Shown here: positions 7,157 through 9,429 of the stretch, piece by piece
How the letters are laid out: the number at the start of each line of letters is the position of its first letter
Numbering within the stretch: position 1 is the stretch's first letter
NCBI GenBank assembly: GCA_013213985.1
Contig: JABSSP010000149.1
Location: 1 to 9,429 of the forward strand
DNA: 9,429 nucleotides
Origin: Candidatus Babelota bacterium
Lineage (GTDB): Bacteria > Babelota > Babeliae > Babelales > Vermiphilaceae
Reading direction: 5' to 3'
Position numbers and translations under genes: made by a program
Notes under the pieces: model-generated
Seen by the model: the letters and a program-made list of their open reading frames with translations, nothing else
Databases searched by the model: none
Told to the model about the DNA's origin: nothing

Positions 7157-7579
7157 ATGTTGATGCCTAAGAAAACCAGATATAGAAAAGTCCAGCGAGG
7201 CACTTTACGTGGTCGTTCAAAAGGGGCTCGTACAGTTTGTTTCGGTGAATATGGGTTGCAAGCCTTAGAACCTCATTGGATGACTGCACAACAAATTGAA
7301 GCGATGCGTGTTACATTATCTCGTGCGTTGAAAAAAATGGGAAAATTTTTCTTAAGAGTTTTTCCTCAAAAACCCGTTACAAAAAAACCTGCAGAAACTC
7401 GTATGGGTAAAGGAAAAGGTAATCCAGAGTTTTGGGTTGCTGTGGTGAAACGTGAAAGAATTATTTGTGAAGTTGCAGGTATTTCAGAAGATGTCGCTCG
7501 TTCTGTCTTGAAATCGGTTAGATATAAGCTTCCAATGAAGACGAGATTTGTTAAAAAATCTTCGGAAAAAGTTCTGTAG
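7157..7579 (+). CDS. rplP: 50S ribosomal protein L16
   Basis: L16 organises the A-site region of the 50S subunit and helps position tRNA. The 140-aa protein (E. coli 136) begins MLMPKKTRYRKVQRGTLRGR, the typical start. It has FGEYGLQALEPHWMTAQQIEAMR (29-51), the FPQKPVTKKPAETRMGKGKGNPEFW stretch (69-93) and KLPMKTRFV near the C-terminus. Arg82, just before MGKGKG, aligns with E. coli Arg81, which is hydroxylated there; no inference is made about modification here. ATG 7157 has AAAGAG at 7144-7149, 7 nt upstream. The gene follows rpsC by 22 nt and is followed by a 46-nt gap with no recognisable element, then rpmC. Confidence 0.97.
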   Translation: MLMPKKTRYRKVQRGTLRGRSKGARTVCFGEYGLQALEPHWMTAQQIEAMRVTLSRALKKMGKFFLRVFPQKPVTKKPAETRMGKGKGNPEFWVAVVKRERIICEVAGISEDVARSVLKSVRYKLPMKTRFVKKSSEKVL

Positions 7580-7625
7580 AAATTTTATGATCACGTTATT
7601 ACTGTGTTGCTAAATGGAATGAAAT

Positions 7626-7832
7626 ATGAAATTAAGTGAATTTCGAAAAAATTTAAATTCGCTAGATTTAGCTGGGTTGGCTGGCAAATTAAACGAATTG
7701 CGTGGAGAATTGTTTTCTTTAAAGCTCAATACATCGACTACTCACGTAAAAGATTATTCGCAGCTTAAGAAAACAAGAAAAAATATAGCGAGAATTTTGA
7801 CTTTAATTGGTCAAAAGAACGTTGATAAGTAG
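7626..7832 (+). CDS. rpmC: 50S ribosomal protein L29
   Basis: L29 is a small two-helix protein beside L23 at the tunnel exit. The 68-aa product has the expected antiparallel helices. The first spans about 14-34 with LAGKLNELRGELFSLKLN, matching the usual L..EL..L..ELF.LR, and the second spans about 44-63 with the family segment KKTRKNIARILTLI. ATG 7626 follows a weak TGGA at 7615-7618 (7-nt spacing), poorer than most ribosome binding sites here. Position between rplP and rpsQ is canonical, which is strong support because L29 alone is short and weakly conserved. It ends in TAG. Confidence 0.93.
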   Translation: MKLSEFRKNLNSLDLAGLAGKLNELRGELFSLKLNTSTTHVKDYSQLKKTRKNIARILTLIGQKNVDK

Positions 7833-7857
7833 ATTATAGAAAGAGGTATTGGATCAG

Positions 7858-8130
7858 ATGACGACAAATGAGGAAAAATCAAAACGTACGCTAGTTGGTG
7901 TCGTAGTATCAGACAAAATGGATAAAACCGTTGTTGTTGAGATTAAACGCCTATACAAAGACGAACGCTTTCACAAGTATCTTAAAAAGACAAAAAAATA
8001 TAAAGTGCATGACGAGCTTTCACAAGCAAAAAAGGGTGACGTCATTGAGTTTTGTGAAGGACGTCCACTATCAAAAACGAAGTCTATGTATCTCAAGCGT
8101 ATAGTTAAAACGCAAGCAGTTGAGAGTTAA
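7858..8130 (+). CDS. rpsQ: 30S ribosomal protein S17
   Basis: S17 is a primary 16S rRNA binder with an OB fold in the lower 30S body. The 90-aa protein contains the family core TLVGVVVSDKMDKTVVVEIKR (11-31), then FHKYLKKTKKYKVHDE (38-53), the KKGDVIEFCEGRPLSKTKSM segment (58-77), and a C-terminal strand. ATG 7858 is preferred to in-frame TTG 7849. The purine run GAAAGAGG ends at 7846, only 2 nt before the TTG but 11 nt before the ATG, so the start is not fully settled; the TTG would add three residues. It lies 25 nt after rpmC and 15 nt before rplN. Confidence 0.96.
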   Translation: MTTNEEKSKRTLVGVVVSDKMDKTVVVEIKRLYKDERFHKYLKKTKKYKVHDELSQAKKGDVIEFCEGRPLSKTKSMYLKRIVKTQAVES

Positions 8131-8145
8131 ACGGGGTAAAGTAAC

Positions 8146-8511
8146 ATGATTCAAAAGGAATCTTATTTAGAAGTCGCCGATAACTCTGGTGCAAAAGCTT
8201 TGCAATGTATACACATCATTGGTGGCACGCGCAAGCGTTACGCTTATTTGGGTGATACCATAAAGTGTTCGGTTAAAAAGGCTATCCCAGGGGGCATGGT
8301 TAAAAAAGGTGAAGTGGTAACAGCCGTTATCGTGAGAACGAGAAAAGAACGTGGGCGTGAAGATGGTAGTTATATTCGTTTTGGAGATAACGCTGCAGTG
8401 ATTATAAAGGACAAAGAACCTATTGCTACGCGTATTTTTGGTCCAGTTGCCCGAGAATTACGAGCAAAGGGTTATTTGAAAATAGTTTCTCTAGCGCCAG
8501 AAGTTTTGTAA
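8146..8511 (+). CDS. rplN: 50S ribosomal protein L14
   Basis: L14 is a 23S rRNA binder at the subunit interface (bridges with helix 44), also the docking site of the silencing factor RsfS in many bacteria. The 121-aa protein (E. coli 123) begins with the usual [17 protein letters not shown]. It continues with [20 protein letters not shown] (39-58), [21 protein letters not shown] (63-83) and [11 protein letters not shown] (96-106), all close to consensus. ATG 8146 is preceded by GGGG at 8133-8136, 9 nt away. It is first of the spc-type genes here and 16 nt from rplX; no gap or promoter marks an operon boundary. Confidence 0.97.
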   Translation: MIQKESYLEVADNSGAKALQCIHIIGGTRKRYAYLGDTIKCSVKKAIPGGMVKKGEVVTAVIVRTRKERGREDGSYIRFGDNAAVIIKDKEPIATRIFGPVARELRAKGYLKIVSLAPEVL

Positions 8512-8527
8512 GAGGGATGTTGCTAAG

Positions 8528-8842
8528 ATGGTAGCTCGAATTAAAAAAAATGACATAGTGATGGTTGTGTCGGGAAAATATCGGGGAAAAACCGGTCCCG
8601 TAATCAGCATTTCACGAAAGAAGAATAAAGTTCTTATTAAAGATGTTGCGATGGTTGCAAAACATATGAAGGCGCGTAAGCAAGGAGATGTTGCAGGTAT
8701 TAAGCATAAAGAAAGTTATATTGCACTTTCTAATGTAATGCCTGTATGTCCTTCTTCAAACAAACCTTGTCGCGTTGGAAGTAAAGTTACTGATAACGGA
8801 AAACGAGCTCGTATGTCTAGACGATCTCAAGAAATTTTCTAA
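8528..8842 (+). CDS. rplX: 50S ribosomal protein L24
   Basis: L24 is an assembly initiator of the 50S subunit that binds the 5' end of 23S rRNA near the tunnel exit. The 104-aa product matches E. coli in length. The KOW motif is plain at 6-24 (KKNDIVMVVSGKYRGKTGP), followed by VLIKDVAMVAKHMKAR (35-50), the RNA-binding loop and the NVMPV strand. Cys74 and Cys81 flank PSSNKP. Some L24 proteins have CxxC pairs in this region, but here the spacing is six residues and the second pair is absent, so zinc binding is unlikely. ATG 8528 has AGAGGGA at 8511-8517, 10 nt upstream. The gene ends with tandem TAA TAA at 8840-8845. Confidence 0.96.
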   Translation: MVARIKKNDIVMVVSGKYRGKTGPVISISRKKNKVLIKDVAMVAKHMKARKQGDVAGIKHKESYIALSNVMPVCPSSNKPCRVGSKVTDNGKRARMSRRSQEIF

Positions 8843-8863
8843 TAATTGGTTTGGGGATCGATA

Positions 8864-9403
8864 ATGAAAAAAGCGCGGCTACAGAGTTATAAAATTCGCT
8901 CTGAACTAAAGCAAACGCTTAATTTGAAAAATATAATGTTGGTACCAAAATTATCAAAAATTGTGGTTAACGTTGGTATCAAAGATGCAGTGAATGACAG
9001 TAAGGCCATTAAGTCTGTGATGACAATTTTAGAAAAAATTGTTGGTCAAAGGCCGGTTAAAACTGTTGCGCGTAAATCGATAGCTGGATTTAAGCTTCGT
9101 GCGGGTATACCGATTGGTGTTAAAGTGACGCTTCGAGGGAAAAAAATGTACGAATTCCTTGATCGTCTTGTCAATTTGGCTCTTCCGTCAATGAGAGATT
9201 TTCAAGGTGTTTCTGTATCATTTGATAAAGCAGGAAATTACAATCTTGGAATCAAAGAGTGGATTATTTTTCCAGAAGTTGATTATGACAGTGGGGAAAA
9301 AATTCGCGGTTTAAATATCAGTTTTGATACAACCGCAAAAGATGGTGATGGCACATTCGAACTTTTGAAAAATTTTGGAATGCCGTTTCGTAAAGTAAAT
9401 TAA
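8864..9403 (+). CDS. rplE: 50S ribosomal protein L5
   Basis: L5 binds 5S rRNA and contacts S13 and the P-site tRNA. With ATG 8864 the protein is 179 aa, the same as E. coli. Hallmarks are LVPKLSKIVVNVGI (26-39), GQRPVKTVARKSIAGFKLRAG (61-81), IGVKVTLRG (84-92), the LPSMRDFQGVS block (107-117), GIKEWIIFPEVDYD (129-142) and the terminal FGMPF. A longer reading from TTG 8846 is rejected because GGGGA at 8853-8857 sits 6 nt before ATG 8864 and inside that extension. The gene is 19 nt upstream of the next start. Confidence 0.97.
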   Translation: MKKARLQSYKIRSELKQTLNLKNIMLVPKLSKIVVNVGIKDAVNDSKAIKSVMTILEKIVGQRPVKTVARKSIAGFKLRAGIPIGVKVTLRGKKMYEFLDRLVNLALPSMRDFQGVSVSFDKAGNYNLGIKEWIIFPEVDYDSGEKIRGLNISFDTTAKDGDGTFELLKNFGMPFRKVN

Positions 9404-9422
9404 TTGCTGTTGGGGTAATTGA

Positions 9423-9429
9423 ATGGCTA
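9423..9429 (+). CDS. Start of the next gene, probably S14 (rpsN), cut by the window edge
   Basis: ATG GCT A at 9423-9429 follows TGGGG at 9411-9415 with 7-nt spacing, a convincing ribosome binding site. Only Met-Ala and one base are visible, so the identity rests on gene order: in the spc operon rpsN (S14, often starting Met-Ala) follows rplE. No sequence evidence beyond this. Confidence 0.5.

Noticed and set aside
7580..7625. Promoter or leader in the 46-nt rplP-rpmC gap
   Set aside because: No convincing -35/-10 pair, hairpin or repeat is seen beyond a weak TGGA ribosome binding site.
8846..8863. L5 starting at TTG 8846
   Set aside because: ATG 8864 has GGGGA 6 nt upstream and gives exactly the normal 179-aa length.
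1..9429. Mobile element, CRISPR array, tRNA or a novel accessory system
   Set aside because: The window is filled by a conserved collinear translation gene cluster with no insertion, long repeat or foreign-looking gene.

Overview
This window is a bacterial ribosomal-protein and translation-factor cluster, entirely on the + strand. It starts inside fusA (EF-G, 5' end outside the window) and continues with tuf (EF-Tu). After only 11 nt comes the S10-spc block in the classical order: rpsJ, rplC, rplD, rplW, rplB, rpsS, rplV, rpsC, rplP, rpmC, rpsQ, rplN, rplX, rplE. The last 7 nt hold the start of one more gene, probably rpsN. Almost all the DNA is coding. Junctions run from a 10-nt overlap (rplD/rplW) to one 71-nt spacer (rpsS/rplV), and no stretch over 300 nt lacks a gene.

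The organism is a bacterium with an AT-leaning genome, as shown by AAA/AAT/TTT-rich codons and TAA/TAG stops. EF-Tu, EF-G and the L2, S3, L16 and L22 proteins are all of the bacterial type. Direct fusion of the str operon end (fusA-tuf) to the S10 operon, short intergenic regions and lysine-rich, somewhat divergent ribosomal proteins would suit a small-genome lineage such as Dependentiae (TM6) or a similar candidate phylum. That placement is an impression from protein style, not something shown by the sequence. TGG encodes Trp, all genes read through with the standard bacterial code, and none of the 16 genes with visible ends stops at TGA.

The genes work together. EF-Tu delivers aminoacyl-tRNA and EF-G translocates. 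The rest are structural proteins of both subunits: S10, S19, S3 and S17 for 30S, and L3, L4, L23, L2, L22, L16, L29, L14, L24 and L5 for 50S. The cluster probably forms one long transcript with translational coupling.

I do not see a new biological system. Two things stand out. The essential gene rplC (L3) is split by a clean -1 reading-frame break next to a short A4GGT4 stretch at 3561-3570. The rpsS-rplV spacer, the longest here, holds a perfect TATAAT followed by repeated AGGTT/AACCT elements that could form alternative hairpins, one of which covers the rplV ribosome binding site.
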